DNA of 64,000 nt from Homoserinimonas sedimenticola. GTDB taxonomy: Bacteria > Actinomycetota > Actinomycetes > Actinomycetales > Microbacteriaceae. The notes under the pieces are model-generated. The model searched no databases. It was not told where the DNA came from and was given only the letters and a program-made list of their open reading frames with translations. Positions 1 through 9,833 of this stretch are shown here, piece after piece. Every line of letters begins with the position of its first letter. Position 1 is the stretch's first letter. The translations under genes and the position numbers were made by a program. The DNA lies in NCBI RefSeq assembly GCF_026094475.1, contig NZ_JAPELL010000001.1, positions 372,001 to 436,000 on the forward strand. The letters run 5' to 3'.

Positions 1-757
1 GGTTGCCCTCGTGGATCGCACTGAACACCGTCGTGATGGCCTCCGACTCGCCCTGGGCGCGGAGCACGGCCGCCTTGGCCTCACCCTCGGCCTCGAGGAT
101 CGCGGCCTGTCGCTTGCCCTCTGCCTCAAGGATCGCGGACTGCTTGGTGCCCTCCGCCGTGAGGATAGCCGCCCGCCGATCACGCTCGGCCCGCATCTGC
201 TTCTCCATGGAGTCCTGGATGGAGGCGGGCGGGTCGATCGCCTTGAGCTCGACACGGCCGACGCGGATGCCCCACTTGCCCGTCGCCTCGTCGAGCACGA
301 TGCGGAGCTGCCCGTTGATGTTGTCGCGGCTCGTGAGCGCCTCCTCGAGGTTCAGTCCGCCGACGACATTGCGGAGCGTCGTCGTTGTCAGCTGCTCGAC
401 CGCGCCGAGGTAGTTGGCGATCTCGTAGGTGGCGGCGCGAGCATCCGTCACCTGAAAGTAGACGACCGTGTCGATCGAGACGACGAGGTTGTCCTCCGTG
501 ATGACCGGCTGGGGCGGGAACGACACCACCTGTTCGCGCATGTCGATGAGCGGACGCATCCGGTCGATGAAGGGCACGAGGATGTTGAGACCCGGCTGCA
601 GCGTCTTGTGATAACGCCCGAGGCGTTCCACGATGCCCGCATTGGCCTGCGGCACGATGCGGATGGCGCGGAACAGCACGACGATGACGAACACCGCCAG
701 GACGACGAGCAGGGCAGCAATGAAGAACTGCCCGATCGTGCTCGAGAAATCATTCAT
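1..757 (-). CDS. SPFH/band 7 (stomatin-like, QmcA-type) membrane protein, 3' part outside window
   Basis: The reading frame opens at an ATG at 757 and runs off the left edge, so about 252 N-terminal residues are visible. Residues 8-28 form one membrane anchor, followed by the SPFH core (IVPQANAGIVERLGRYHKTL, VDMREQ-like and YFQVTDARAATYEIANYLGA segments). After that comes a helical stretch with repeated AILxAEGxxQ units, typical of flotillin/stomatin oligomerisation regions. Family members form ring-like scaffolds in the cytoplasmic membrane. The start overlaps the end of the upstream NfeD gene by 8 nt. NfeD-SPFH pairs are a conserved bacterial operon, so the two products probably act together in membrane organisation or membrane-protein quality control. 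Confidence 0.93.
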   Translation of the reverse strand, partial: MNDFSSTIGQFFIAALLVVLAVFVIVVLFRAIRIVPQANAGIVERLGRYHKTLQPGLNILVPFIDRMRPLIDMREQVVSFPPQPVITEDNLVVSIDTVVYFQVTDARAATYEIANYLGAVEQLTTTTLRNVVGGLNLEEALTSRDNINGQLRIVLDEATGKWGIRVGRVELKAIDPPASIQDSMEKQMRAERDRRAAILTAEGTKQSAILEAEGKRQAAILEAEGEAKAAVLRAQGESEAITTVFSAIHEGN

Positions 758-1238
758 GGGGGGTGGTCCTCTCCACGGGAACGACGACGGCGGTGGAGCC
801 GTCGATGGCGGTGACGACGACGTACTCACCGTCGAGTACGTCGCGCTGTTCGGTAAGGGGCGAGAGACGGCAAGTCCAGGTCTCACCATTGGCGAGCTTG
901 ACCTGACCGGGCGAGTCGCCGATAGCGACGACGACACGGCCGTTCATGCCCATGAGCGCGTCGATATTGCTCGGCGTCGTATCCTCGCCGTGTCTCAGCT
1001 TGCGCAGCAGCACGGGTCTGATCAGAAGAATCAGGAGCACCGAGAGGATGGCGGCTGCGCCGATCTGCACCCACCACGGCGCACCGGCCAGATTCATGCC
1101 GAGGCCGCCGAGACTCCCCGCGGCGATCATGAGGAAGGTGAACTCGAGCGTCAGCAGCTCGATGATGACCGCGACAAGGATGAAGACGAGCCACACGATC
1201 CAGAGGTACTGCGTCAGATCAACGGCGAACGCATCCAT
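750..1238 (-). CDS. NfeD-like membrane protein
   Basis: This 162-residue protein has three hydrophobic segments in its first half (about residues 11-29, 32-50 and 57-76). A soluble C-terminal domain (about 90-155) carries the GMNGRVVVAI, GQVKLANGETW and DGEYVVVTAIDG pattern of the NfeD OB-fold. An AAGGAG-type ribosome binding site precedes the ATG. It is the short NfeD form, with no ClpP-like protease domain. It overlaps the SPFH gene, and NfeD OB domains are known partners of SPFH proteins, so it is probably that protein's membrane partner. Confidence 0.93.
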   Translation of the reverse strand: MDAFAVDLTQYLWIVWLVFILVAVIIELLTLEFTFLMIAAGSLGGLGMNLAGAPWWVQIGAAAILSVLLILLIRPVLLRKLRHGEDTTPSNIDALMGMNGRVVVAIGDSPGQVKLANGETWTCRLSPLTEQRDVLDGEYVVVTAIDGSTAVVVPVERTTPHE

Positions 1239-1371
1239 GTTCTCGGCTCCTTGCGGGGTCGGCGTCTCCTGAAACTACCACTCACCACCGGCAGGGGAGA
1301 GGCGTTGGCACCACTTGGTATTGTCGTGGGCGGCGCAGCAGCGCGTCACCGTCGATTTGAGGAGTTCACCC

Positions 1372-2133
1372 GTGCCCAGTCCCCTCACCCCCGGCTCCCT
1401 CGCGGGAAAGCGCGCACTCGTCACGGGGTCCTCCCGTGGCATCGGCGCTGACACGGTGTCGATGCTCGCGGAGGCGGGCGCCCGAGTCGTCGTGAACTAC
1501 CGCAACAAGGAGAAGCGGGCACTGCAACTCGTCGACAAGATCCGGCAAGCTGGGGGAGAGGCGATCGCGATCGGCGCTGACCTCACCGACCGGGACTCCC
1601 TCTCGGCGATGTTCGCTCGAATCCGCGAGGAATTCGGCGGTCTCGATGTCCTTGTCATGAACGCCTCCGGCGGCATGGAGTCCGGCATGGCTGAGGACTA
1701 CGCCATGCAGCTCAACCGTGACGCACAGGTGGCGTTGCTCGAGCAGGCGCTCGAGGTGCTCCAGGATGGCTCGCGCGTCGTCTTCGTGACGAGTCACCAG
1801 GCGCACTTCATCAAGACTGTGCCCACCATGCCGGAGTACGAGCAGGTGGCACTGAGCAAGCGGGCGGGGGAGGACGCTCTCCGCGCCATGATCCCCCAGC
1901 TCGAGGCCCGGGGGATCGGCTTCGTCGTCGTGTCGGGCGACATGATCGAGGGCACCATCACGGCCACGCTGCTCGAGCGTGCGAACCCGGGCGCGATCGA
2001 CGCTCGCAAACAGTCCGCAGGGCGTCTCTACAACGTCAGCGAGTTCGCGGCGGAGGTCACAGCAGCAGCCGTTGAGCCGGTTCCCGCGGACAACACGCGC
2101 TACGTCGGCGACGTCAGCGACTTCACGGGCTGA
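1372..2133 (+). CDS. SDR family protein lacking the canonical catalytic tyrosine
   Basis: This is a 253-residue Rossmann-fold protein of the short-chain dehydrogenase/reductase family. The start is taken as GTG at 1372 because a TTGAGGAG ribosome binding site ends 7 nt upstream; an in-frame start at 1315 lacks one. The nucleotide motif TGSSRGIG is at residues 18-25, NASGG replaces the usual NAG at 97-101, and the Ser of the active site is S141. The lysine is K163 (ALSKRAGEDALR), but position K-4, where the catalytic Tyr belongs, is V159; a tyrosine sits at 156 instead. It may use Y156 by a loop shift, or be a binding or non-catalytic SDR. Substrate unknown; it stands alone. Confidence 0.88.
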   Translation: MPSPLTPGSLAGKRALVTGSSRGIGADTVSMLAEAGARVVVNYRNKEKRALQLVDKIRQAGGEAIAIGADLTDRDSLSAMFARIREEFGGLDVLVMNASGGMESGMAEDYAMQLNRDAQVALLEQALEVLQDGSRVVFVTSHQAHFIKTVPTMPEYEQVALSKRAGEDALRAMIPQLEARGIGFVVVSGDMIEGTITATLLERANPGAIDARKQSAGRLYNVSEFAAEVTAAAVEPVPADNTRYVGDVSDFTG

Positions 2134-2189
2134 AGGTCGCTGGAGGCCGCTCTGGCCTGAGAGTGCCCCGGCGTGGCAGCATCGGTGCT

Positions 2190-2636
2190 GTGAACAGCAC
2201 CGATGAGCAGGAGCGGCTGCGCGGCCTCGTACGACTCAGACGCGTTCGCGATCGCATCGACCGTGAGTATGCGCGACCCCTCGACGTGGATGCTCTGGCC
2301 AGAGGAGCGAACATGTCGGCGGGTCACCTCAGCCGCCAGTTCCGTGCCGTCTACGGCGAGTCCCCGTATTCGTACCTGATGACCCGCCGCATCGAGCGCG
2401 CCATGACCCTGCTGCGCCGCGGCGACCTCTCGGTGACGGAGGTGTGTTTCGCAGTCGGATGCTCGTCCCTCGGCAGCTTCAGCACGCGCTTCGCGGAGTT
2501 GGTCGGCGTGCCCCCGAGTGTCTACCGCCTGCAGTCGGCGGATACCACCGCGGGCATCCCGGCATGCCTGGCGCGCCAGGCTACGAGACCGGTCAGGAAT
2601 CGAGAAGCGTCATCGCCGACGCCGAAGATAGCGTGA
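2190..2636 (+). CDS. AraC-family HTH transcriptional regulator
   Basis: The protein has 148 residues if it starts at GTG 2190; an in-frame GTG at 2163 is the alternative. It is almost entirely an AraC DNA-binding domain. Two helix-turn-helix units lie at about residues 24-65 (MSAGHLSRQFRAVYGESPYS) and 70-115 (SVTEVCFAVGCSSLGSFSTR...GVPPSVYR). There is no N-terminal effector domain, so sensing may need a partner or not occur. It is followed after 5 nt by the VOC gene and then the UvrA-like gene on the same strand. It is therefore probably the local regulator of that cassette. Confidence 0.9.
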   Translation: MNSTDEQERLRGLVRLRRVRDRIDREYARPLDVDALARGANMSAGHLSRQFRAVYGESPYSYLMTRRIERAMTLLRRGDLSVTEVCFAVGCSSLGSFSTRFAELVGVPPSVYRLQSADTTAGIPACLARQATRPVRNREASSPTPKIA

Positions 2637-2641
2637 CCGCT

Positions 2642-3052
2642 ATGGACATCACGATTCACTACACCTTCCTTCCGCACACGGGCGCGGATGCCGCACTCGC
2701 CTTCTACCGAGATGCCCTCGGCTTCGAGGTGCGCAACGACGTGGGCTACGACGACATGCGCTGGATCACCGTCGGGCCGCCTGCGCACCCTGAGATGTCG
2801 ATCGTGCTGACGCCGCCGGCGGTCGACCCAGGCATCTCCAACGACGAGCGCCGCGTCATCCTGAGTCTTATCGCGAAGGGCAGCTTCGCTGCTGTCACCC
2901 TCGCCACCGACGATCTCGACGGTCTCTTCGAACGTCTGCAGTCGAACGGCGCCGAGGTGCTCCAAGAACCGATGGAGCAGGATTACGGCGTGCGCGACTG
3001 CGCCTTCCGCGACCCGTCCGGCAACCTGATTCGCATCAATGAGGTCTCCTGA
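2642..3052 (+). CDS. VOC-superfamily (glyoxalase/bleomycin-resistance fold) protein
   Basis: The 136-residue protein begins MDITIHYTFLPH and has the two beta-alpha-beta-beta-beta modules of the VOC fold. Module 1 is residues about 3-60 (ALAFYRDALGFEVRNDVGYDDMRWITVG) and module 2 about 78-134 (VTLATDDLDGLFERLQSNGAEVLQEP...CAFRDPSGNLIRI). The C-terminal FRDPSGNLIRI strand is typical of the family. Members bind or modify small molecules, including drug-sequestering proteins. Its stop codon is immediately followed by the ATG of the UvrA-like ATPase, so the two are certainly cotranscribed. A role in toxin or drug tolerance is inferred from that pairing. Confidence 0.9.
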   Translation: MDITIHYTFLPHTGADAALAFYRDALGFEVRNDVGYDDMRWITVGPPAHPEMSIVLTPPAVDPGISNDERRVILSLIAKGSFAAVTLATDDLDGLFERLQSNGAEVLQEPMEQDYGVRDCAFRDPSGNLIRINEVS

Positions 3053-5437
<2,385 letters not shown>

Positions 5438-5665
5438 CGAGCCCAAAGGCGCCACCACCTAGCGGATTGCCCGCTCCATACCGCGCGGGGTGCGATCTAC
5501 AACTGGCTGCTCGAGCAGTGGTCTGGACGACCGCCCAGGCACCGTGTTCACCTCGCGCCGATAATGCACATTATGTCAAGACAGCGAAAAGCGCCTGCGT
5601 GCACGGCAAGGCAGGCTCCTAGATTGCGCGGATGCTCGAACCGCTCCCCGGCGCTCGCCGCGGCG

Positions 5666-5941
5666 TCAGTTCTTCGTCTGCCCGGTCTCGCCGAGCGGCC
5701 CTTCGGGAGCCGGATCCGAGTCGTCAACGCTCACTGGGCATTCGAACTGAGTATGTGCCCCTGTCTGATCAACCCAATGCTCGCCGAGCACGCGCCCGCA
5801 GACAGAGCACCGCCACTCAGCGAAGCGCCGATCGGTAGGTGTTCGCGCATCATCCGAGCGCTCATCGCCAGGGCCGGCTTCGTGGTGGCCTAGCCATTCC
5901 GCGAAAGTGGTCCGTCCGCTCGATCCATTGTCGTCCGTCAT
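5666..5941 (-). CDS. small hypothetical protein with CxxC zinc-ribbon-like motif
   Basis: The predicted product has 91 residues: a polar N-terminus and one CSVCGRVLGEHW motif near residue 45. A single further Cys (FECPV) lies 20 residues on, so the set C-x2-C...C is one ligand short of a four-Cys zinc site; the HW histidine could complete it. A TAGCGT hexamer lies exactly 6 nt before the ATG, the same leaderless arrangement as many neighbours, which supports both the gene and its start. It lies alone between the UvrA-like gene and trpD. I do not recognise a family. Confidence 0.62.
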   Translation of the reverse strand: MTDDNGSSGRTTFAEWLGHHEAGPGDERSDDARTPTDRRFAEWRCSVCGRVLGEHWVDQTGAHTQFECPVSVDDSDPAPEGPLGETGQTKN

Positions 5942-5953
5942 GGTGCCACGCTA
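5942..5953 (-). promoter_or_regulatory. -10 hexamer TAGCGT for leaderless start of the small CxxC gene
   Basis: TAGCGT (5948-5953, minus strand) is followed by a 6-nt spacer and then the ATG at 5941. Transcription would begin at or next to the start codon. No convincing -35 element is seen. Confidence 0.5.
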
Positions 5954-6032
5954 TGCCCCCGGCCCGCATCCGAACAGGCCTCATCGCGCCTCTCTGCAGT
6001 GCCCATGTCGGGATCTACTACCCGCGAAGCGG

Positions 6033-7085
6033 TCAGCTCCGCGTTGCTCGCGCCCACTCCTCAAGCTTGCCTGTCGCGGCACCAGAGTCGATTGCCGATG
6101 CAGCAACATCGAGCTTCTCTCGGAACCGCTCGAGGATTGGGATCTGCGCCTGGCTTGCATCCCGCGCGAGGTCCCAGGCTACGAGCCCCGCTGCCGCATT
6201 GAGAAGGACGATGTCGCGGACAGGGCCCCTCTCCCCCGCCAAAGTCGCGCGAGCGATCTCTGCATTGCGCACCCCGTCGCCTCCCAGCAGATCCTCGATC
6301 GAAGCCGTCGGGATCCCGAGGTCACGCGGATCGAGGTCGTGCTCGTGGACATCGCCTCGCGACACCTCCCAGATGTGGCTGTGTCCCGTTGTCGTCAGCT
6401 CGTCGAGCCCGTCGTCGCCGCGGAACACGAGCGCTGTCGCCCCTCGAGTGCGGAACACTCCGACGAAGAGTGGGACAACGTCGAGATTCGCGACGCCCAC
6501 CGCGGAAGCTTCGGGACGCGCCGGATTGCAGAGGGGACCGAGGAAGTTGAAGACCGTCGGCACCCCCAGCTCTGCACGGACAGGGCCCGCATGGCGAAAG
6601 CCGGGGTGAAACAGCGACGCGAAGGCAAAGGAGATCCCCGTCTTCTCGAGCACAGATGCGACACCCTCGGGTGACAGCGCGAGGTCGACACCGAGCTGAC
6701 TGAGGACGTCCGACGCCCCCGACTTCGAGCTGACTGCACGGTTGCCGTGCTTGAGGACGCGCGCTCCGGATGCTGCGCACACAACACTCGCCATGGTCGA
6801 TACGTTGACCGTGCCGTAGCGGTCGCCTCCCGTTCCCACGATGTCGAGCACCATGGGATCGACATCGAGCGGAAGGGCATTTTCAAGGACTGCGTCGCGG
6901 AATCCTACGATCTCGTCGACCGTCTCCCCCTTCCGGCGGAGTGCGACTAGGAAGCCAGCGAGCTGTGCGGGGGTGGCATCCCCGCTCATCACCTGACGCA
7001 TCGCCCACGAGGCCTCGCTGATGCTGAGGTCACCCCCGTCGAGGAGCGTCGTGAGCAGATCAGGCCAGGAAACGTTCGCAGACAT
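6033..7085 (-). CDS. trpD: anthranilate phosphoribosyltransferase
   Basis: This 350-residue enzyme joins anthranilate to PRPP, the second committed step of tryptophan synthesis. Family hallmarks are present: [18 protein letters not shown] (PRPP-binding glycine-rich loop, about residues 83-100), [21 protein letters not shown] (about 115-135), FLFHPG-like [11 protein letters not shown] and [18 protein letters not shown]. The metal-site DD-type segment appears as [11 protein letters not shown]. Length is normal. It is not accompanied by other trp genes here and is divergent from ctaE. The ATG follows a TAGGAT hexamer by 6 nt and has no ribosome binding site, so the mRNA is probably leaderless. 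Confidence 0.97.
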   Translation of the reverse strand: MSANVSWPDLLTTLLDGGDLSISEASWAMRQVMSGDATPAQLAGFLVALRRKGETVDEIVGFRDAVLENALPLDVDPMVLDIVGTGGDRYGTVNVSTMASVVCAASGARVLKHGNRAVSSKSGASDVLSQLGVDLALSPEGVASVLEKTGISFAFASLFHPGFRHAGPVRAELGVPTVFNFLGPLCNPARPEASAVGVANLDVVPLFVGVFRTRGATALVFRGDDGLDELTTTGHSHIWEVSRGDVHEHDLDPRDLGIPTASIEDLLGGDGVRNAEIARATLAGERGPVRDIVLLNAAAGLVAWDLARDASQAQIPILERFREKLDVAASAIDSGAATGKLEEWARATRS

Positions 7086-7097
7086 GCCGAAATCCTA
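7086..7097 (-). promoter_or_regulatory. -10 hexamer TAGGAT for leaderless trpD
   Basis: TAGGAT at 7092-7097 (minus strand) is separated by 6 nt from the trpD ATG at 7085, placing the transcription start at the start codon. Confidence 0.6.
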
Positions 7098-7152
7098 GCC
7101 AGCGTCAGGCGGCGCGCCCCCGCGGATGGCAACCCCGCCTCCGAATATCGGC

Positions 7153-7165
7153 CATAATGGGACTT
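7153..7165 (+). promoter_or_regulatory. -10 hexamer CATAAT for leaderless ctaE
   Basis: CATAAT (7153-7158) precedes GTG 7166 by 7 nt. This favours GTG 7166 over the in-frame ATG at 7157, which lies within or directly after the hexamer. Confidence 0.6.
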
Positions 7166-7801
7166 GTGACCAGCACCTCTCTCTCCCACGCCCCTGGAGC
7201 GCCTGTCGTGAACAGGCCGAACGTCGTCGCGGTCGGCACGATCGTCTGGCTCGGCAGCGAGGTCATGTTCTTCGCAGGCCTCTTCGCCATCTACTTCACT
7301 CTGCGCGGTACCTCACCTGAGCTGTGGGCTTCGGAGACGGCGATTCTCAATGTGCCCTTTGCTCTCACCATCACGATCATCCTGGTTGCGTCCTCGTTCA
7401 CAGCCCAGTTCGGCGTCTTCGCGGCAGAGCGCCTGCAGCCGAGACGCACCGGCTCGCTGCTCCAGTTCACAAAGTGGGGAATGGTCGAGTGGTTCTGGGC
7501 GACCTTCGTCATGGGCGCGCTCTTCGTGATCGGCCAGGTCTTCGAGTATGCGACGCTCGTGAGCGAGTACATCGGCCTCACCTCGCATTCCTATGGGTCC
7601 GCCTTCTACATCACGACTGGTTTCCACGGACTCCACGTTCTCGGCGGCCTCATCGCGTTCCTCCTCATCATCGGTCGCGCGTACGCCGTGACGCGCTTCG
7701 GTCACAAGGAGGCGACCTCCGCGATCGTCGTCTCCTACTACTGGCACTTCGTGGACGTGGTCTGGATCGGGCTCTTCCTGGTCATCTACGTCCTCAAATA
7801 G
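7166..7801 (+). CDS. ctaE: cytochrome c oxidase subunit III
   Basis: This 211-residue integral membrane protein has about five transmembrane helices and the subunit III signatures [35 protein letters not shown] and [19 protein letters not shown]. It is part of the aa3 oxidase that forms a supercomplex with cytochrome bcc in actinobacteria. The start is set at GTG 7166 because of the CATAAT hexamer 7 nt upstream. ctaE is followed by qcrC, qcrA and qcrB, the standard actinobacterial order, so oxidase and bcc complex subunits are made together. Confidence 0.97.
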   Translation: MTSTSLSHAPGAPVVNRPNVVAVGTIVWLGSEVMFFAGLFAIYFTLRGTSPELWASETAILNVPFALTITIILVASSFTAQFGVFAAERLQPRRTGSLLQFTKWGMVEWFWATFVMGALFVIGQVFEYATLVSEYIGLTSHSYGSAFYITTGFHGLHVLGGLIAFLLIIGRAYAVTRFGHKEATSAIVVSYYWHFVDVVWIGLFLVIYVLK

Positions 7802-7878
7802 GCATCACGGTGTCGGCGCAGCGCGGCGGCATCCACCACAACCGCAGCTCGCTGAAAGAACGGGAAGACCACAGCACC

Positions 7879-8697
7879 ATGGGAATTGACTCGACCACCA
7901 AGGATCGCCGTCGCACGCGAGCAGGGCGCCGTCATCCTCTCGCGAGCGTCGCACTGATTCTCGCGGGCCTCGTCACGACCGGTGGCGCGTATGCACTCTT
8001 CACGTCGACGGCGACGGCTGGGACTGCAAACACGGCGATCGTGCAGCAGCAACTCGTCGAGGAGGGCGAAGCGCTTTTCGCGGCGAACTGTGCAAGCTGC
8101 CATGGCGCCAACGCCGAGGGTACCGGCGAGGGAGTGAGCCTCCACGGCGTCGGTGCCGCCGCTGTCGACTTCCAGGTTGGCACGGGTCGTATGCCGATGG
8201 CCGCACAGGGTCCGCAGGCCGAGCAAAAGCCGGTCCAGTTCACAGAGGAGCAGATCGACGCTCTCGCCGCCTACGTCGCGTCTCTCGCTCCCGGGCCGGA
8301 GGTGCCCGATGAGTCCCTCTTCGAGGGCGAGGCCGACCTCGCGAACGGTGGCGAGCTGTTCCGTATCAACTGCGCGATGTGCCACAACGTCGCCGGCGCC
8401 GGTGGTGCCCTCACGGAGGGCAAGTGGGCACCGGCTCTTATGGGCGTCGAGCCGAAGCACATCTACGAGGCGATGATCACCGGTCCGCAGAACATGCCCG
8501 TGTTCAACGACCTCAACCTCTCCCCCGAAGACAAGGCCGACATCATCGCCTACCTCAAGTACATGGAGGAGACTCCGAATGTCGGCGGCTTCGGCCTCGG
8601 CAGCCTCGGCCCTGTCTCGGAGGGCCTCTTCATGTGGATCTTCGGTCTCGGTGCCGTTGTCGGCGTGACGGTGTGGATCGCCGCGCGCGCCAACTAG
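7879..8697 (+). CDS. qcrC: diheme cytochrome c subunit of the bcc complex
   Basis: The 272-residue protein has an N-terminal membrane helix (about 20-42), two c-type heme sites (CASCH and CAMCH, each with downstream Met-containing segments such as GRMPMAAQGPQ and GPQNMPVFNDL) and a C-terminal membrane anchor (LFMWIFGLGAVVGVTVWIAA). The diheme form is characteristic of actinobacteria, where the second heme replaces a soluble cytochrome c between the bcc complex and aa3 oxidase. ATG 7879 is chosen as the start; an upstream in-frame GTG at 7810 is possible but would add a non-conserved leader. Confidence 0.97.
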   Translation: MGIDSTTKDRRRTRAGRRHPLASVALILAGLVTTGGAYALFTSTATAGTANTAIVQQQLVEEGEALFAANCASCHGANAEGTGEGVSLHGVGAAAVDFQVGTGRMPMAAQGPQAEQKPVQFTEEQIDALAAYVASLAPGPEVPDESLFEGEADLANGGELFRINCAMCHNVAGAGGALTEGKWAPALMGVEPKHIYEAMITGPQNMPVFNDLNLSPEDKADIIAYLKYMEETPNVGGFGLGSLGPVSEGLFMWIFGLGAVVGVTVWIAARAN

Positions 8698-8759
8698 GCA
8701 CTGACACCCCCGCACTCAGTCACACCGCACCACACAGCGTGCCAATCGAAGGGAAGAGA

Positions 8760-9833
8760 ATGGCAAAGCAGGACAACGGCGAGTCTTCCGCCGCTGCCGG
8801 CTCGGCTGTCGAGAATCACGGGGCTCCCAAAGCCTCGTCAGGCACGGCCGTCGTCGCCTCGGACGCGTTCACCAATCCGGGGCTCCCCCCGCACCAGCCG
8901 CGTGTCACGGACGTCGACCCAGCCAAGGAGCGGCAAGCCACGCGTCGTGTCGGCGGCCTCTTCCTGGTCTCCATCCTCGGCAGCATCTTCGCGATCGTTG
9001 CCTACATCGTGTTCCCCATCGTTCCGGGCGACATGCTTTCGGTGCGACTCAACACGCTGTTCCTCGGTCTTGGCATCACCCTCGCCCTGATTCCGCTGGG
9101 AATCGGTGCGATCTATTGGGCTAAGAACCTGATGAGCAACCACGAGCACGTCGAGATGCGGCACAGCACGCGGGGTACCGAGGAGACACGTGCCGCCGCT
9201 GCTCGCGTCTTCACACTCGGCAATGAGGAGTCGGGCTTCACGCGACGCAAGCTCATTCGCAATAGCCTCATCGGCGCCCTCGCGGTCTTTCCGCTCCCCG
9301 CGATCGTGATGTTCCGCGATCTCGCTCCCGCTGAAAACCCGGCGACGCTGTTCAAGCACACGATGTGGGACGAGGGCACACGACTCACTCTGGACCCTTC
9401 AGGCGCCCCCATTAGGGCTGCGGATGTCACGATCGGCTCGGTTTTCCATGTAATCCCCGAGGGACTCGAAGAAGCGGAGCACCCGCTCGACGAGAAGGCC
9501 AAGGCTGCTGTCCTCCTCATGCGCCTCGATCCCGAGGAACTCAATGAGGCCGAGGACCGCAAGGACTGGTCCTACGACGGCATCGTCGCCTACTCGAAGA
9601 TCTGCACGCACGTCGGTTGTCCCGTGGCGCTCTACGAGCAGCACACTCACCACCTCCTGTGCCCGTGCCACCAGTCGGAGTTCGACGTAGCGAACCACTG
9701 CGAGGTCATCTTCGGCCCGGCCAAGCGCCCCCTGCCCCAACTGCCCATTGCTGTCGACTCCGAGGGTTACCTTGTGGCCCAGAGCGACTTCCACGAGCCC
9801 GTCGGACCTAGCTTCTGGGAGCGTTCCGCATGA
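8760..9833 (+). CDS. qcrA: Rieske iron-sulfur subunit of the bcc complex
   Basis: This 357-residue protein has three N-terminal membrane segments (about residues 65-90, 100-122 and 172-190), as in actinobacterial QcrA. The Rieske domain at the C-terminus has the cluster ligands in CTHVGCP and CPCHQSEFD, giving two Cys-His pairs plus the disulfide Cys pair. It receives electrons from menaquinol and passes them to cytochrome c. A GGGAAGAG ribosome binding site precedes ATG 8760. The stop codon overlaps the qcrB start by 4 nt (ATGA), indicating translational coupling. Confidence 0.97.
   Translation: MAKQDNGESSAAAGSAVENHGAPKASSGTAVVASDAFTNPGLPPHQPRVTDVDPAKERQATRRVGGLFLVSILGSIFAIVAYIVFPIVPGDMLSVRLNTLFLGLGITLALIPLGIGAIYWAKNLMSNHEHVEMRHSTRGTEETRAAAARVFTLGNEESGFTRRKLIRNSLIGALAVFPLPAIVMFRDLAPAENPATLFKHTMWDEGTRLTLDPSGAPIRAADVTIGSVFHVIPEGLEEAEHPLDEKAKAAVLLMRLDPEELNEAEDRKDWSYDGIVAYSKICTHVGCPVALYEQHTHHLLCPCHQSEFDVANHCEVIFGPAKRPLPQLPIAVDSEGYLVAQSDFHEPVGPSFWERSA

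Noticed and set aside
448-753. Minus-strand frame starting at 753 within the SPFH gene
   Set aside because: It is Ser/Arg-rich and in the wrong frame. The frame starting at 757 gives a full SPFH sequence.
5561-5574. Small AT-rich palindrome ATAATG-CA-CATTAT in the 228-nt gap after the UvrA-like gene
   Set aside because: It has only 6-bp arms and is not at a recognisable promoter, so it could be chance. The rest of the gap (5438-5665) holds nothing I can support.
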